Shown: piece by piece, positions 32,893 through 44,946 of the stretch
How the letters are laid out: each line of letters starts with the position of its first letter
How positions within the stretch are numbered: the first letter of the stretch is position 1
DNA from: Begonia masoniana
Lineage: Eukaryota; Streptophyta; Magnoliopsida; Cucurbitales; Begoniaceae
DNA length: 64,000 nucleotides
Assembly (NCBI GenBank): GCA_022432975.1
Contig: CM039502.1
Span: 17,369,453-17,433,452 of the forward strand
Direction of reading: 5' to 3'
Program-made: the position numbers and the translations under genes
Notes under the pieces: model-generated
The model's input: the letters and a program-made list of their open reading frames with translations, nothing else
Databases searched by the model: none
Told to the model about the DNA's origin: nothing

Positions 32893-35800
32893 ATGGCATC
32901 CTCAAGCTCTACTGTCCCTTCTTCTTCAGATCCACCTTCCTCCCTCTCTTTACCTCTGTTTCCTTTTGCAAATCAGACTCTAACCATAAAATTGACCAAC
33001 ACTAATTATCTCATCTGGAAAGCTCAGCTTTTTCATATTGCGACTGCAAATGACATCCAAAAACTACTGGACAGCTCTTTTTCCCCACCTCTCCAATTCA
33101 TTGATTCACAATTGTCTCAGGTGAACCCTGATTTCAGTACTTGGCAAAGATATAATGCCCTCGTTGGATTTTCTCTTCTATCTCCAAAGATTTACTTCCC
33201 CAGATCGTCTCCTCTACCACAGCCAGTGAAGCCTGGCGTATTCTCGTTCGTATCTTTGCGTCTTCCTCGCTGGCTCGTATCACAGAACTTCGAAGCCAAT
33301 TACACTATGTTTCAAAAGAGGGTTATTCAGCAACGACATACATCCAGAAAATCACTAACTTATTATGCAACACAATAGCAGAAATTGGGGAGCCAGTGTC
33401 TTACCGAGATCGAATGATATACTTTCTGGGTGGACTTGGTAGCAAGTACGATGCATTCGTCGTCTCTATCACAAATCGATCGGATCAACCTCCACTCGAG
33501 GAAGTTCATAGTTTGTTGCAGACTTTTGATTTTCGTTTGGAAAAATGAAACTCTCCTGTTCTTTTCCTGTTGCCGAGTCAGATTGAAGCACACGCTGCAA
33601 ACTTTCGTGCATCTCGCCCAGGATGGAATGCTCGACCACCGTAGTTCTCTTTCCGGCTGAACAACCCATCTGGTTTTCACCAGAACAGCTAGGGCGTCAA
33701 CCATGGGCCTTCATTCAGGCCGAACAAGCCGTTCAGGGCTCGGTGCCAGATATGCCAAAAAATGGGTCATTCTGCGCTGGCCTGTTATCACAGGCTCAAT
33801 CCAGCATTTTGACCCACTGTCCCCGTCCAACAGACCTATAACCCAATAGCTTATCTGGCCCACCAGAATTATAACCCAACCCAGTCCTTTCCATCATACC
33901 CATCAGCCCATCTGCCCAGCTTTTCCTATAACCCGACCAACTCTCCCTCTTTTCTTCCTAGCTCTTCTGAAATCCAGCCCCAAGCGCTATACAATGCCTC
34001 TCCTTCTCTCATCGCCGGTGATCATGCTCCTCCCTACAGCGCCGGCATTCTACCAACTCCTACCGAAAATTACTTTGCCACGCCGTGGCTGATGGACTCC
34101 GGTGCCACCCATCACTTTACCCACAATGCTTCTGTTCTTCATCATCCTCGGCCGTATACTGGGTCTTCAACAATTGCCACTGTCGATGGTAATCTACTTT
34201 TAATCTCTCACCTTGGCTCTGTTATTATACCTGCTATTTCTCAGCCTCTAACTCTGATACTGTTTGTCACTCTCCCCTGCTATCTCATAATCTGATTAGC
34301 GTTCAAAAATTGTGCAAAGACAATTCTGTGTATGTTGAATTTCACCCCCTCTTTTTTCTGTGTCAAGGACCAACAGACTCACCAGATTCTGTTCCAGGGT
34401 TCCTTAATTGATGGACTCTATCACGTTCCTCACTCCGATCAGGTTCGAGCTCTTCATGCTCGGCTCCCCCTCTCGCCCAGTCATCCCTCTATGTTTTGGC
34501 ATCACCGGTTAGGACATCCATCGTATCCCATTTTGCGGCGTGTCCTACAATCTTGTAATCTTCCAGTGTCACATTTACAAATGTGACAAGTCTGTATTTC
34601 TTGTTCGATGACTAAATCTCATCGTTTACCTTTTTCAACTTCAAGTTCTCATGCAAATTCACCTTTTGATATTGTACAAAGTGAAGTTTGGGGTCCATCC
34701 CCTGTGAATTCCATTACTGGTACACGCTATTTTGTACTTTTTGGAGTCTACATCAAAACTCTTCAATCTAATGGGGGAGGAGAATTTCGATCCCTTTCTC
34801 CATGGCTTCAATCTCTTGGTATTCATCACCGCATTTCATACCCTTACACTCCAAATTAAAATGATCGTGTTGAACGAAAAATCATCACGTTGTTGAGACT
34901 GCACTTGCACTGTTATTTCATTCATCCGTCCCTTAACATTGCTGGCCTTATGCCTTTGCCACAACCGCTACCCTAATCAACTTATTGCCTACTCCTACTC
35001 TAGCCCACAAATCACCTTTTGAATGTCTTTTCCAATCTCCCCCTGATTACTCCTCGCTCCGTGTGTTTGGATGTTTATGCTTCCCGTTTCTTCGGCCCTT
35101 TAACAAACATAAGTTACAGCCTCGCTCACTTCCCTGTATCTATTTAGGACCCAACTACCATCATAAAGGCTACACCTGTTTAGATCCCCAATCCAACAAA
35201 GTTTACATTTCGTGTCATGTCACTTTCGTAGAGTCTAGTTTTCCTTTTTCCTCTTCTCCCTCAACCAGCTCCCCACCACCCTCATTCTCTCTCTCAATCC
35301 CCTTCTTTTCTCCCCCATCTCTCTTCACAGCCCCTCACAGGCCTTCTAAGTCAACTTCTCTCATCTCTTCCCCACCACTCACAGCCACCTCCATCTTCTA
35401 TTTCCCCACCTCAAACCTCTCTTATTTCCCATCACCCGCCCCTATCATTACCTGCTCCAAACCAGCTTCCAATAAATGACCACTGGACTCGGGCCAAATA
35501 TAGCATCTTTCGACCCAAAGCCTTTTCCGTTCAAGAATTTATTGAGCCAAAAACATTTCTCTAAGCCTGTAAACATCCACAGTGGTTGACTACTATGCAA
35601 GAGGAAATATCAGCGCTCCATGAAACGCATATCTGGACGTTAGTCCATCTTCCCCCCAGATCAAAAATAATTGGTTGTAAATGAGTTTTCAAACTCAAAT
35701 TTAACTCTGATGAGACTGTTAGCAGGTACAAGGCTTGGTTAGTAGCCAAAGAATATGATCAGACAGAAGGGATTGATTATGAAGAAACTTTTAGTCCGGT

Positions 35801-35942
35801 TGTCAAACCAACCTCAATTCACACCACTCTCGCTTTAGCTATCTCTTATGGTTGGAGCATCCGACAACTCAACATAAGAAATGTTTTTTTACATAGGGAG
35901 TTAACTGAGACAGTGTTTATGCAGCAACCTCCTGGTTTTATC
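32893..35942 (+). pseudogene. copia-1 gag, protease, integrase and first half of RT
   Basis: The gag start is at 32893 (MASSSSTVPSSS..FANQTLTIKLTNTNYLIW). The knuckle is CQICQKMGHSALACYHR near 33750. Protease WLMDSGATHHFTH at 34089 is intact. GAG-pre-integrase FQGSLIDGLYHVP and WHHRLGHPSYPIL follow. The integrase core is damaged: after TGTRYFVLF (34740) the sequence jumps to VYIKTLQSNGGGEF, losing the middle of the domain. RT has YKAWLVAKEYDQTEGIDYEET and ends at MQQPPGFI where the solo LTR begins. Several stops (33548, 34586, 34857) and shifts. Non-functional. Confidence 0.85.
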
Positions 35943-36950
35943 TGTAATACTCGGCTTTATGAGATATTAATATTTTAATATATATTGGTATTTTCGTAAA
36001 TATGTCAAATCAGGTCCGTTTTACAAAAAGAAAACGTCATTAGAATCCTAACGATTAATGAGAATTTTAAGGAAATTACGAGAATTTTCGGAGTAATAAC
36101 GCTATATTTCGAGTAATTACATTTCTTGAAATATAAAAGATGTTTTAGTAAAAATAGTAACCGAGGTTCGTTTTGCGAACAGACAGTTTTAATAGAACCC
36201 AAATAATAAGATGAATTTATTGGTGAAATATGGAGATTTGGAGAAACCGAATAGTTAGCCAATCAACGAAACAAAGGACGAAACTAATATAAAATCAAAG
36301 GAAGGGCGAAACGGTAATTTTCCAAATCAAATTTATAAAATAAAACAAACTTTCGTATTTCCTCATTTCTTCTCTTCGCGATTTACAGCGAGCATTTTCT
36401 CTCTTTCTCTCTCGGCTCTCCCTCACTGCCGTCGACGTTCTATCCACGCCGGCGACCGGTTCCTCCTCCGTTCTTCGCAATTTCTTCCTCATTCCCGACC
36501 CTAGGTATGAATCTACGATCTTAGAGCGTTTATTTCGATTTTTACGGAGTTTGAACAAATAGGGTTTCGTTTAGGGTTTCGTCAAAAATGCGAATTAGGG
36601 TTCGAAATCGATAGGTTGTCGTAGTTTATGGACGTATTGAACGTACGGGACGTTATTGGATGAATTTATACCGATTGGTGTGAAATGTTAAAATTAGAGA
36701 ATTTAGGGTGTCACGACCCTTACCCGTGATATCGTTTATTTATTTATTTTTTTTTTTAACTTTCACTTTAACTGTACCAGAGCGGAAATCTTAATAAAAG
36801 TCGAAATCGGAATCTAAATCGGAGTTCGTTTAGTAAATCATTTAAACAATTACTAAATCAATAAACTTAAACCATTTTAAAACAATTAATTAATAAAAGA
36901 AATCAATTAAATAAAACATATATATATATATATATTTTTAAATGGGCAGA

Positions 36951-37100
36951 GGAGGTGGCGATTGCTCGCTGGAGCAATTGCCATATGGCGATTTCCTCTT
37001 GGCAATCGCTTCTCCAGCGATTGCCAGAGGAAGAGGCGATTGCTCGCCTCTGGGAGGCGAGCAATCGCCAGACTCTCTGGACTCCAGAGAGTCCAGCTCT
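36951..37100 (-). repeat. H2 hairpin cluster of the inner giant LTR
   Basis: Paired words: GACTCTCTGGA / TCCAGAGAGTC, GGCGATTGCTCGCCTC / GAGGCGAGCAATCGCC, and TGGCAATCGCT / AGCGATTGCCA. Same order and place as the GATCGATC clusters in the other LTRs, but built on GATTGC. Confidence 0.7.
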
Positions 37101-37686
37101 TCCTCTTCCTCTTCTTCTTTCCTTTTTCTTCATCCTTCGCCCCTGTACTCCTCTCTTAAATACCAAAAACACACAACACATAATACACACAAAGCCTAAC
37201 ACTCATCAACCCCTTCTCTTCTTTCATTTTCTCTTCACACCATTATCTTACATACATCCTTAAAACATACTTCAAACATAACATTTATCCAAACCCCCAA
37301 ACACAACACAATTCATCACGTACTTTTCACACTAACACTTCACACTACTAAATTTACCCAAAACTCATAACCAACATCAATCACTTTAACATACAAATGA
37401 ATTTCAAATAAACGAACCGCGTGGTTCCGTTAAACGTTTAACAATCCTACCTGTTTTAAAACAATCAAAAACGTTTCAAAACACTATACAATCACCAAAC
37501 ATCCTAAAACATATCTAAACGTACTAAAAATCCATCAAATTCATCATTATCCCAACAATACCCAAAAACTCTCAAAACACCTAACCGTGAGTCAAACCGC
37601 CCTGCCAAACACGCTCCGCCGCACGAGCTCCGCCACCGACCATCTATACTTGGTCATCGTAAAGAGGTTCCTCACCTTCGTTCTCG

Positions 37687-37733
37687 TCACCTACATCATA
37701 CATCAGCAATAAATCCATTAAGCCTAATGCTTA
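37687..37733 (-). promoter_or_regulatory. Conserved LTR hairpin H1 plus ATGATGTAGGTGA box
   Basis: Minus strand: arms TAAGC / GCTTA (37719-37733), then the 13-mer at 37699-37687. The spacer here is 19 nt instead of 11-12. Confidence 0.55.
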
Positions 37734-37816
37734 GTAAGGAGCGTACTAAACATAACTTTACATATATGCATGACATGTATAAAACATTTTCGTTTCATTT
37801 CTTTTAAAACCGTTTC

Positions 37817-38943
37817 ACTTGCCCCGTAGTACATTCATGACTTGCCCCGTAGTACATTCATGACTTGCCCCGTAGTACATTCATGACTTGCCCCGTAGTA
37901 CATTCATGACTTGCCCCGTAGTACATTCATGACTTGCCCCGTAGTACATTCATGACTTGCCCCGTAGTACATTCATGACTTGCCCCGTAGTACATTCATG
38001 ACTTGCCCCGTAGTACATTCATGACTTGCCCCGTAGTACATTCATGACTTGCCCCGTAGTACATTCATGACTTGCCCCGTAGTACATTCATGACTTGCCC
38101 CGTAGTACATTCATGACTTGCCCCGTAGTACATTCATGACTTGCCCCGTAGTACATTCATGACTTGCCCCGTAGTACATTCATGACTTGCCCCGTAGTAC
38201 ATTCATGACTTGCCCCGTAGTACATTCATGACTTGCCCCGTAGTACATTCATGACTTGCCCCGTAGTACATTCATGACTTGCCCCGTAGTACATTCATGA
38301 CTTGCCCCGTAGTACATTCATGACTTGCCCCGTAGTACATTCATGACTTGCCCCGTAGTACATTCATGACTTGCCCCGTAGTACATTCATGACTTGCCCC
38401 GTAGTACATTCATGACTTGCCCCGTAGTACATTCATGACTTGCCCCGTAGTACATTCATGACTTGCCCCGTAGTACATTCGTGACTTGCCCCGTAGTACA
38501 TTCATGACTTGCCCCGTAGTACATTCATGACTTGCCCCGTAGTACATTCATGACTTGCCCCGTAGTACATTCATGACTTGCCCCGTAGTACATTCATGAC
38601 TTGCCCCGTAGTACATTCATGACTTGCCCCGTAGTACATTCATGACTTGCCCCGTAGTACATTCATGACTTGCCCCGTAGTACATTCATGACTTGCCCCG
38701 TAGTACATTCATGACTTGCCCCGTAGTACATTCATGACTTGCCCCGTAGTACATTCATGACTTGCCCCGTAGTACATTCATGACTTGCCCCGTAGTACAT
38801 TCATGACTTGCCCCGTAGTACATTCATCGACGTGCCCCGTAGTACATTCATGACTTGCCCCGTAGTACTTCGTGGACTTGCCCCGTAGTACATTCATGAC
38901 TTGCCCCGTAGTACATTCGTGACTTGCCCCGGAGTACATTCAT
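37817..38943. repeat. Minisatellite, about 49 copies of a 23-bp unit
   Basis: Unit ACTTGCCCCGTAGTACATTC plus ATG. Nearly all copies are identical; the few variants (near 38480, 38827, 38870, 38920) cluster toward the right end. It lies in the inner giant LTR, upstream of H1 in LTR orientation. The solo LTR at 6329 has short CGCAGTAGG/CCCGCAGTAGGG units in the equivalent place, so this looks like an expansion of a normal LTR module. Confidence 0.95.
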
Positions 38944-40803
38944 CATTCATCATTCATCATTCATTATCGTTCTTTAATTCAACATTTTCATAAACATGCT
39001 CATAAATAGTTCGTATGCACTTTAGTAAAACATGATGCATGAGGTATAACATACGTAAGGAAAAACCTATCAAACGAGCACTACTTAAATCACTAAAGCA
39101 ATACCTAAAACTACCCGTCCTTTCTACCAACCCCTATTTCCACCTTTTTCATCACATCAAACATCATCAACATTGTACGACGTAAGGCCTTAGTGGCCGG
39201 AAAGCCTAACGCTCACTTACCTGGCGTCCTAAATATGCCGAGCACCGTCCTTTGAGCTTGGGTTACCTAGAGCATTTAACAACACATCATTAATATCGAC
39301 TTTCAAACATCGAATCTAAACAATCGACTTCTCAAGCTAGGACAAACTCTTCCAAAAATTCTAATTCATTTCTTCTAGGCATTTCATCGAGCACATGGTG
39401 CTCACCAACTTCAAGACTCCATTAATACTTTCCAAATCATTTTCAACAACCTAAACTTAACATTAAACCTCAACCAACATCATCAATCTACTCCAACAAC
39501 CTCAATAATTACTAATACATCATTAATGCGTAATAAATAAACAACCCTAAAGATTTCTAACAAAAACCCTAAGTTTTCTTCACAAACCCTAACTCAAAAC
39601 AACTCCAAAAACGACTAATCTCTTGACTAAAACGTAGAGCTTACCCTAAGAGTCGATTTGGGGAAGAAACTAGAGGAGAAACTCGCCGGAAACAGAGGAG
39701 TCGTCGGCGATTGAAGGAATGGCGATGGAGGAGAAGAAATGTCGCGAGAGAGGAGAGGATTTTCGTGCGTGGAGGAGAAGTGAGAAGGAGAGAGAGAGAA
39801 CTTAGGTTTTAATAGAATTTAACCTCAAAATTACCTAAATACCCTTAGTCAATTTCTTAACTTAAATCGTTATTTCGCCTATCAATTTAATTTCTCCAAA
39901 ATTCCCTTATTTCTCCAAATATTCTATTTTATTCCTAGGGTCCTAACAAAACTTCCCGTTGGCCATTTGGACTTAATTAAATATTTCTACGAATTATTTC
40001 TCTATAATGCTTAAATACTTAATATTCAAAACTTAAAGCTCGGAATCCTTAAAACGAAATTTTCGGGTGTTACATAGGGATTTTTGGAAAAACTCGTAAT
40101 TGGGATTTGAGGGTCCGAGCACGTAATTGCTCGATGAATTGGATTAAAGCTTTAGGAAATTTTTTAGTTAAGGATTTTGTTAGTTTTAGACATTAAATTG
40201 TTTTAATCTCGTTTTAACGACAATTTGGTGAAACTGCTTAGGTGAACAACGCTCGTGGACGGAGCTTGAGCTGCAACGGACACGAGGTAAGTTCTCGTGA
40301 TCTTCTCTGGTCGATTGGCCTACACCGTACGTCGAAGTCGTCTCGAGGAGTTTTGGTGATGCATTATGTTTAAATTGTTTTGGTTGGGTAGTTAGGTTAG
40401 TCGTTTATAGATTATGTTTGTTTATCGTCTTGATGGTACACATGCTGGTTGTTTACTTTATGCATTTGACTGCTCATGCATCGCGTCTGTTAAAACATAT
40501 GTTTAAGAGAACGAACGAAATAAATCTACGTAATCTGTTATCTGGTCACGGCGAGGTGGTTCAGCCCTCGATGACATTTTGTCTGCGACCTAATTAAAAA
40601 GTAAAATGAACCAACAAAATGAATCTACGTAATCTGTTATCTGGTCAAGACGAGGTGGTTTAGACCTCGGTGACAAACTGTCTGCGACGTAATGAATCTG
40701 AATCTGAATCTGTTATCTGCATGAATCTGAATCTGAATCTGTTATCTGCATGTTTTATAAATGACATACGCATCTGCACGCATCTGTATTTACGAGAGAT
40801 TGC

Positions 40804-40844
40804 TGAGATTTTTATCTCATAGTTTGTCTGTATGGTGTAGGTGA
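40804..40844 (+). promoter_or_regulatory. Conserved LTR hairpin H1 plus ATGGTGTAGGTGA box
   Basis: Arms TGAGAT / ATCTCA with a TTTT loop (40804-40819), a 12-nt spacer, then the 13-mer at 40832-40844. Confidence 0.6.
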
Positions 40845-41388
40845 GGATGAGATCCCTCCACCTGAGGAATGAGGCAGTTAACGAAGAATGGTTGCGGTGG
40901 TGTGCTGGCGCAGTCGACGCTTACCTGACCCGTGGGGATGTATGTATAGGTTTTGGGGTTTTTGGGATGTTGTGGGCTGATGGTAGATTAGAACATTTTA
41001 GGATGCTTGGGAACTGGATAGTTGATAGGTTTATATGTTGATAGTTCAATGTTTTGGTAAAACTGTTTGTAAAACGTTTTGGTTAAGGTTTATGTAGATT
41101 TTCATGAATTGATGATGATTTAAAACAGGTGGATATACTCGGTTTTCAAACGTATCCATGCAAATTATTTTCTCTGAAGTTTAATGTGTGTATCGGTTAT
41201 GTATTTTAGGAATGGAGAAAGCTGGTGTTTTGCTCTCTGGAACCCATAGAGCATTTTTACATTTTAATGGGCTAAAGGGAGAGGCTACCGATCGCCGAAT
41301 GGTGGCTTTCGATCGCCGATTGAAGTAGGTGACTGGGCGCGGGGTGAGGGGCGACTGATCGCCCCTCCTAGTCTTGATACGGCTACCG

Positions 41389-42449
41389 ATCGATGTCCAA
41401 ATGTTGGAGATCGATCGCCCCTTCCTTTTTGTGCCATCAGCGATCGATGTCCAAATGTTGGAGATCGATCGCCCCTTCCTTTTTGTGCCATCAGCGATCG
41501 ATGTCCAAATGTTGGAGATCGATCGCCCCTTCCTTTTTGTGCCATCAGCGATCGATGTCCAAATGTTGGAGATCGATCGCCCCTTCCTTTTTGTGCCATC
41601 AGCGATCGATGTCCAAATGTTGGAGATCGATCGCCCCTTCCTTTTTGTGCCATCAGCGATCGATGTCCAAATGTTGGAGATCGATCGCCCCTTCCTTTTT
41701 GTGCCATCAGCGATCGATGTCCAAATGTTGGAGATCGATCGCCCCTTCCTTTTTGTGCCATCAGCGATCGATGTCCAAATGTTGGAGATCGATCGCCCCT
41801 TCCTTTTTGTGCCATCAGCGATCGATGTCCAAATGTTGGAGATCGATCGCCCCTTCCTTTTTGTGCCATCAGCGATCGATGTCCAAATGTTGGAGATCGA
41901 TCGCCCCTTCCTTTTTGTGCCATCAGCGATCGATGTCCAAATGTTGGAGATCGATCGCCCCTTCCTTTTTGTGCCATCAGCGATCGATGTCCAAATGTTG
42001 GAGATCGATCGCCCCTTCCTTTTTGTGCCATCAGCGATCGATGTCCAAATGTTGGAGATCGATCGCCCCTTCCTTTTTGTGCCATCAGCGATCGATGTCC
42101 AAATGTTGGAGATCGATCGCCCCTTCCTTTTTGTGCCATCAGCGATCGATGTCCAAATGTTGGAGATCGATCGCCCCTTCCTTTTTGTGCCATCAGCGAT
42201 CGATGTCCAAATGTTGGAGATCGATCGCCCCTTCCTTTTTGTGCCATCAGCGATCGATGTCCAAATGTTGGAGATCGATCGCCCCTTCCTTTTTGTGCCA
42301 TCAGCGATCGATGTCCAAATGTTGGAGATCGATCGCCCCTTCCTTTTTGTGCCATCAGCGATCGATGTCCAAATGTTGGAGATCGATCGCCCCTTCCTTT
42401 TTGTGCCATCAGCGATCGATCTCCAAATGTTGGAGATCGATCGCCCCTC
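41389..42449. repeat. Array of about 20 x 54-bp hairpin units
   Basis: 19 essentially identical units and a last partial one. Each unit contains the inverted repeat CGATCGATxTCCAA / TTGGAxATCGATCG around ATG, then a CCCCTTCCTTTTTGTGCC spacer. The last unit has the change that makes the arm fully paired. Because 54 is divisible by three and the unit lacks stops in several frames, long artefactual open frames (355-377 codons) appear on both strands. It is the H2 zone of the outer giant LTR, amplified. Confidence 0.95.
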
Positions 42450-42676
42450 CTGTTGGTTGACTATTTTTATAGTTTTGCCTCCCTTTAATTTTAATTGTTT
42501 TAATTGATTTTAAGTTTTATTTAATTAGTTTTATGTTTTGTTTTAAAGGGTTTAAGAGTTAGATTTCAATTCCGATTTCGGTTTAAATCCGCCTAGAGTT
42601 TATTTAAAGTTATAAGTATAAAAAATATATATATATATATGTACGGGAAATTGGGTACAGTATTAGGGTCGTGACA

Positions 42677-43822
42677 TTATCAGCCAGTCTCATCCTTCGG
42701 CCGCGTGTCTCCTCCATAAGTCCCTCTATGGTTTGAAGCAATCTCCTCGAGCATGGTATACCAAACTCTATAATGCTCTTGTTTCTTGGGGATTTTCTGC
42801 TTCCAGATCTGACTCCTCCATGTTTGTGTATCGTACGAGTTCCTTCATCATGATTCTACTCGTTTATGTCGATGACATTATTCTGACAGGAAACTCGGCT
42901 ATTCACATGGATCAGTTGATCCAGTATCTTCATTCCCAATTTAAAGTCTGAGATCTTGGCCCTCTATCATTCTTCTTGGGATTTTCGGTCACTCGTACTC
43001 CTACTGGCATGATCTTTTCACTATCCAGGTACATATCAGACTTACTTCACAGGGAAAATATGGACTCTTGCAAGCCAGTCCCTACTCCAAAGGTTGTCGG
43101 TCCACTATTATCACAAAAGTCTGGTACGCCCCTACGTGATGGTTATCTCTACCGAAGTATTGTAGGTGGCCTAAAATACTGCTGTTTAGCCAGGCCCGAT
43201 ATTGCCTTTGTCGTCAACAAAGTGTCTCAGTTTATGCATGCACCATCCGACATTCACTAGCAAGCTGTCAAAAGAATTTTAAGATACCTTAAAGGCACAT
43301 CGTCTCTAGGTATCTCTTTTTCGCCCTCTGATAATTCCAACTTGACTTGCTTTACCGATGCCTACTGGGCCTCTTGTCCCGATGATCGGAAGAGTACAGG
43401 TGGATTTTGTATTTTTCTGGGTACAAATCTAATCTCATGGTCTTCGGCAAAACAAAATAAGGTCTCACGTTCAAGCACAGAATCTGAATACCGTTGTGTA
43501 GCTAACGGCGCCGCTGAGGTATTTTGGCTCCAATCCTTGTTAAGTGAATTGGGTATTCCATCCCCGTCAGTACCTCTTATTCTTTGTGACAATTTGAGTG
43601 CGACGTACCTGGCTTCAAATCCAGTACTACACTCTAAATCTAAGCATGTTGAGATCGACTATCATTTTGTTCGAGAGAAAGTACAAAAGAAATTGCTCCA
43701 GGTTTAATTCACACCGTCTGACAACCAACTAGCCGATGCATTAACAAAGCCTCTTCCTCCTTCCAAGTTTCAGCTCTTTGTTTCCATGATCTTCAACCTC
43801 CAGTCTTGATCTTGAAGGGGGA
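42677..43822 (+). pseudogene. copia-1 second half of RT and RNase H
   Basis: Resumes with KSLYGLKQSPRAWYTKL, then LLVYVDDIILTGNS (catalytic YVDD intact), a stop at 42949, FSLSRYISDLL, YRSIVGGLKYCCLARPDIAF, a stop at 43258. RNase H: CFTDAYWASCPDDRKSTGG, STESEYRC, LILCDNLSATYLASNPV, SKHVEIDYHFVRE. A stop at 43705 lies before LADALTKPL. A purine tract (GAAGGGGGA) precedes the 3' LTR. Confidence 0.9.
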
Positions 43823-44085
43823 TGTTAACGTATCTACTGTTTATGGTTGTATTTTATAGTTCAGTTTGTATTTATAGTTGCTTAGTTTAGTTACATGTTT
43901 TTCTATTCTGCCATATACAAAATATATATGTAAACATCAGAACACAGGTTTTGAATCAATGAAATCATTTTCCTTCTGACAACTTTTCCTGCTCTCAACC
44001 CTCTCTTCTCTCTGCCATTCTCATCACCATTCTTCTTCATCTGCATATCGATCAACAGAGCTTCAAACCCACTAATTATTCAACG
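43823..44085 (+). repeat. copia-1 3' LTR
   Basis: TGTTAACGTATCTACTG ... ATTATTCAACG, 263 bp against 257 bp in the 5' copy, differing at a modest number of positions. Confidence 0.9.
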
Positions 44086-44619
44086 CTCTCGCGATACGAC
44101 ACTAGTTCGCCAATTTTGGCCGGCGTATTGCAAAAGCGGTGATTTTTTTTTTTTTTTTGGGATATAAGCAGCTGCTGAAATTCCTTCTTTAGACAAGGAA
44201 TGAAATTGGCTTCTCAAATCAGAGATCCTAGCAAGGGATGAGGAAGCAAAAATTCGAGCGAAAGCGCTCTAGATTTCGCTAGCAGTTGTGACAGACACGA
44301 TTTGAGGAATGAGCTCTTCTGAGATTGATGAGAAAATCCAGCTCATAACGAGCCGATTTAACCTTTTCCAAGTAGAGTAGTCTGGATTTGGCTGAGAAGA
44401 CAGGGAATTAAGAAACTGTGGAGGAGAAGGAAGAGAGCCATCCAGTAGGGTTTCGATGCCATGAGCAATGACCATGTTGAGGAGCTGTGTCTTCCAACTA
44501 AGGTAGTTGATATTGTTAAGCTTGATAGTTAGAGTTTGATTTGCGGAAGGGAAAGAAGGTAGAGGGAAGGATGGAAAAAATGACGAGGAGGAAGGGATCG
44601 TGGACCAGGTCGACGCCAT
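44086..44619 (-). pseudogene. copia-2 gag N-terminus
   Basis: Minus strand from ATG 44619: MASTWSTIPSSSS, then FANQ-type block SANQTLTIKLNNINYLSWKT, LLDGSLPSPPQFL, PQIVSVTTASEI. It continues past a run of 18 A (sense strand; T run at 44139-44156 region) that breaks the frame, and reaches VSYRE at the copia-1 insertion. The related copia-1 gag aligns along its length. Confidence 0.8.
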
Positions 44620-44640
44620 TGCCTGGCTGTGATACCACAT

Positions 44641-44844
44641 TGAGATTCTGATAAATGAGTGATGCTTGAGAAAGCTTGTGATTGGAGAAGACAACCACAG
44701 TAAAGAGCAGGAAGGAGAGAAGAAAGAAGAGGAAAAATGATGGCTCTGTATTACATTTCAAATGAACTGTTTTACAAATATATATCGAAAATAGAAAAGA
44801 AGAAATAACCAAACCTTACAACCGAACTCAACCGTAGTTACAAC
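44641..44844 (-). repeat. copia-2 5' LTR, major part
   Basis: Minus-strand LTR ending AGAATCTCA at 44641, followed by ATG and primer site TGGTATCAC. The start of the LTR (TGTTAATGTATTTAG) lies at 58975-58957, displaced by copia-3. Confidence 0.8.
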
Positions 44845-44946
44845 TGTTAGCATATATCATTGAAGGGTAGTTTAGTAATTTATTTCTCTACTTTTATATA
44901 TCCTAATTTGTGAGTTTTGTAATGAATACTATTTTTAATGTCTTCA
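44845..44946 (+). repeat. copia-3 5' LTR
   Basis: 102 bp, nearly identical to the 3' LTR at 58850-58951 (differences such as ATATC/ATATT and TTTATTTC/TTTACTTT), so copia-3 is a fairly young layer. Confidence 0.9.

Larger units (their letters stand above)
36709..40074 (-). mobile_element. Giant Gypsy-type solo LTR (inner, 3.37 kb, reverse orientation)
   Basis: On the plus strand it begins TGTCACGACCC and ends GGGTGTTACA, with target duplication TAGGG (36704-36708, 40075-40079) inside the outer LTR. Orientation is set by H1 and H2 order. From its 5' end it has TGTAACACCCGAAAATTTCG, a CT-rich leader (near 39800-39640), a 49-copy 23-bp minisatellite (38943-37817), H1 (37733-37687), the H2 hairpin cluster (37100-36951) and an AT-rich tail. 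No internal region is seen. It belongs to a family related to the outer LTR but diverged from it. Confidence 0.8.
35943..42676 (+). mobile_element. Giant Gypsy-type solo LTR (outer, about 3.36 kb without its insert)
   Basis: Starts TGTAATACTCGGC and ends GGGTCGTGACA, with target duplication TTATC (35938-35942, 42677-42681) in the copia-1 RT; removing it restores PPGFISQSHPS. It is itself split by the inner LTR at 36709-40074. There is no primer site or pol, so it is a solo LTR. The order is leader-like CT-rich stretch (36370-36510), short duplicated CTGGTCA..GACGAGGTGGTT units (40545-40690), H1 (40804-40844), H2 region expanded into a 54-bp array (41389-42449), and AT-rich tail. The 66-codon frame at 40841 is not a gene. 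Confidence 0.8.
32623..44085 (+). mobile_element. copia-1: RE1-like Copia element nested in copia-2 gag
   Basis: LTRs at 32623-32879 and 43823-44085, both TGTTAAC...TTCAACG. The primer site TGGTATCATAGCC is at 32880. Joining 32622 to 44091 (dropping one flanking 5-mer) restores the copia-2 gag frame in line with copia-1 itself (YRD.MIYFL), so the flanking ATGTC and CTCTC are a decayed target duplication. The RT is split by a giant solo LTR at 35943-42676. copia-1 and copia-2 belong to related families, as gag, knuckle and integrase blocks align throughout. Confidence 0.85.

Noticed and set aside
37817..38943. CRISPR-like regular array
   Set aside because: Units are contiguous 23-bp repeats with no unique spacers, in a plant LTR. 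It is a minisatellite.
40841..41041. 66-codon frame after the LTR promoter-like region
   Set aside because: It starts in the conserved LTR 13-mer region and is not conserved as protein in sister LTRs.
41285..42507. Three overlapping open frames of 355-377 codons on both strands
   Set aside because: They arise because the 54-bp repeat unit is a multiple of three without stops. Both strands and several frames are open at once, and there is no non-repeat protein sequence.
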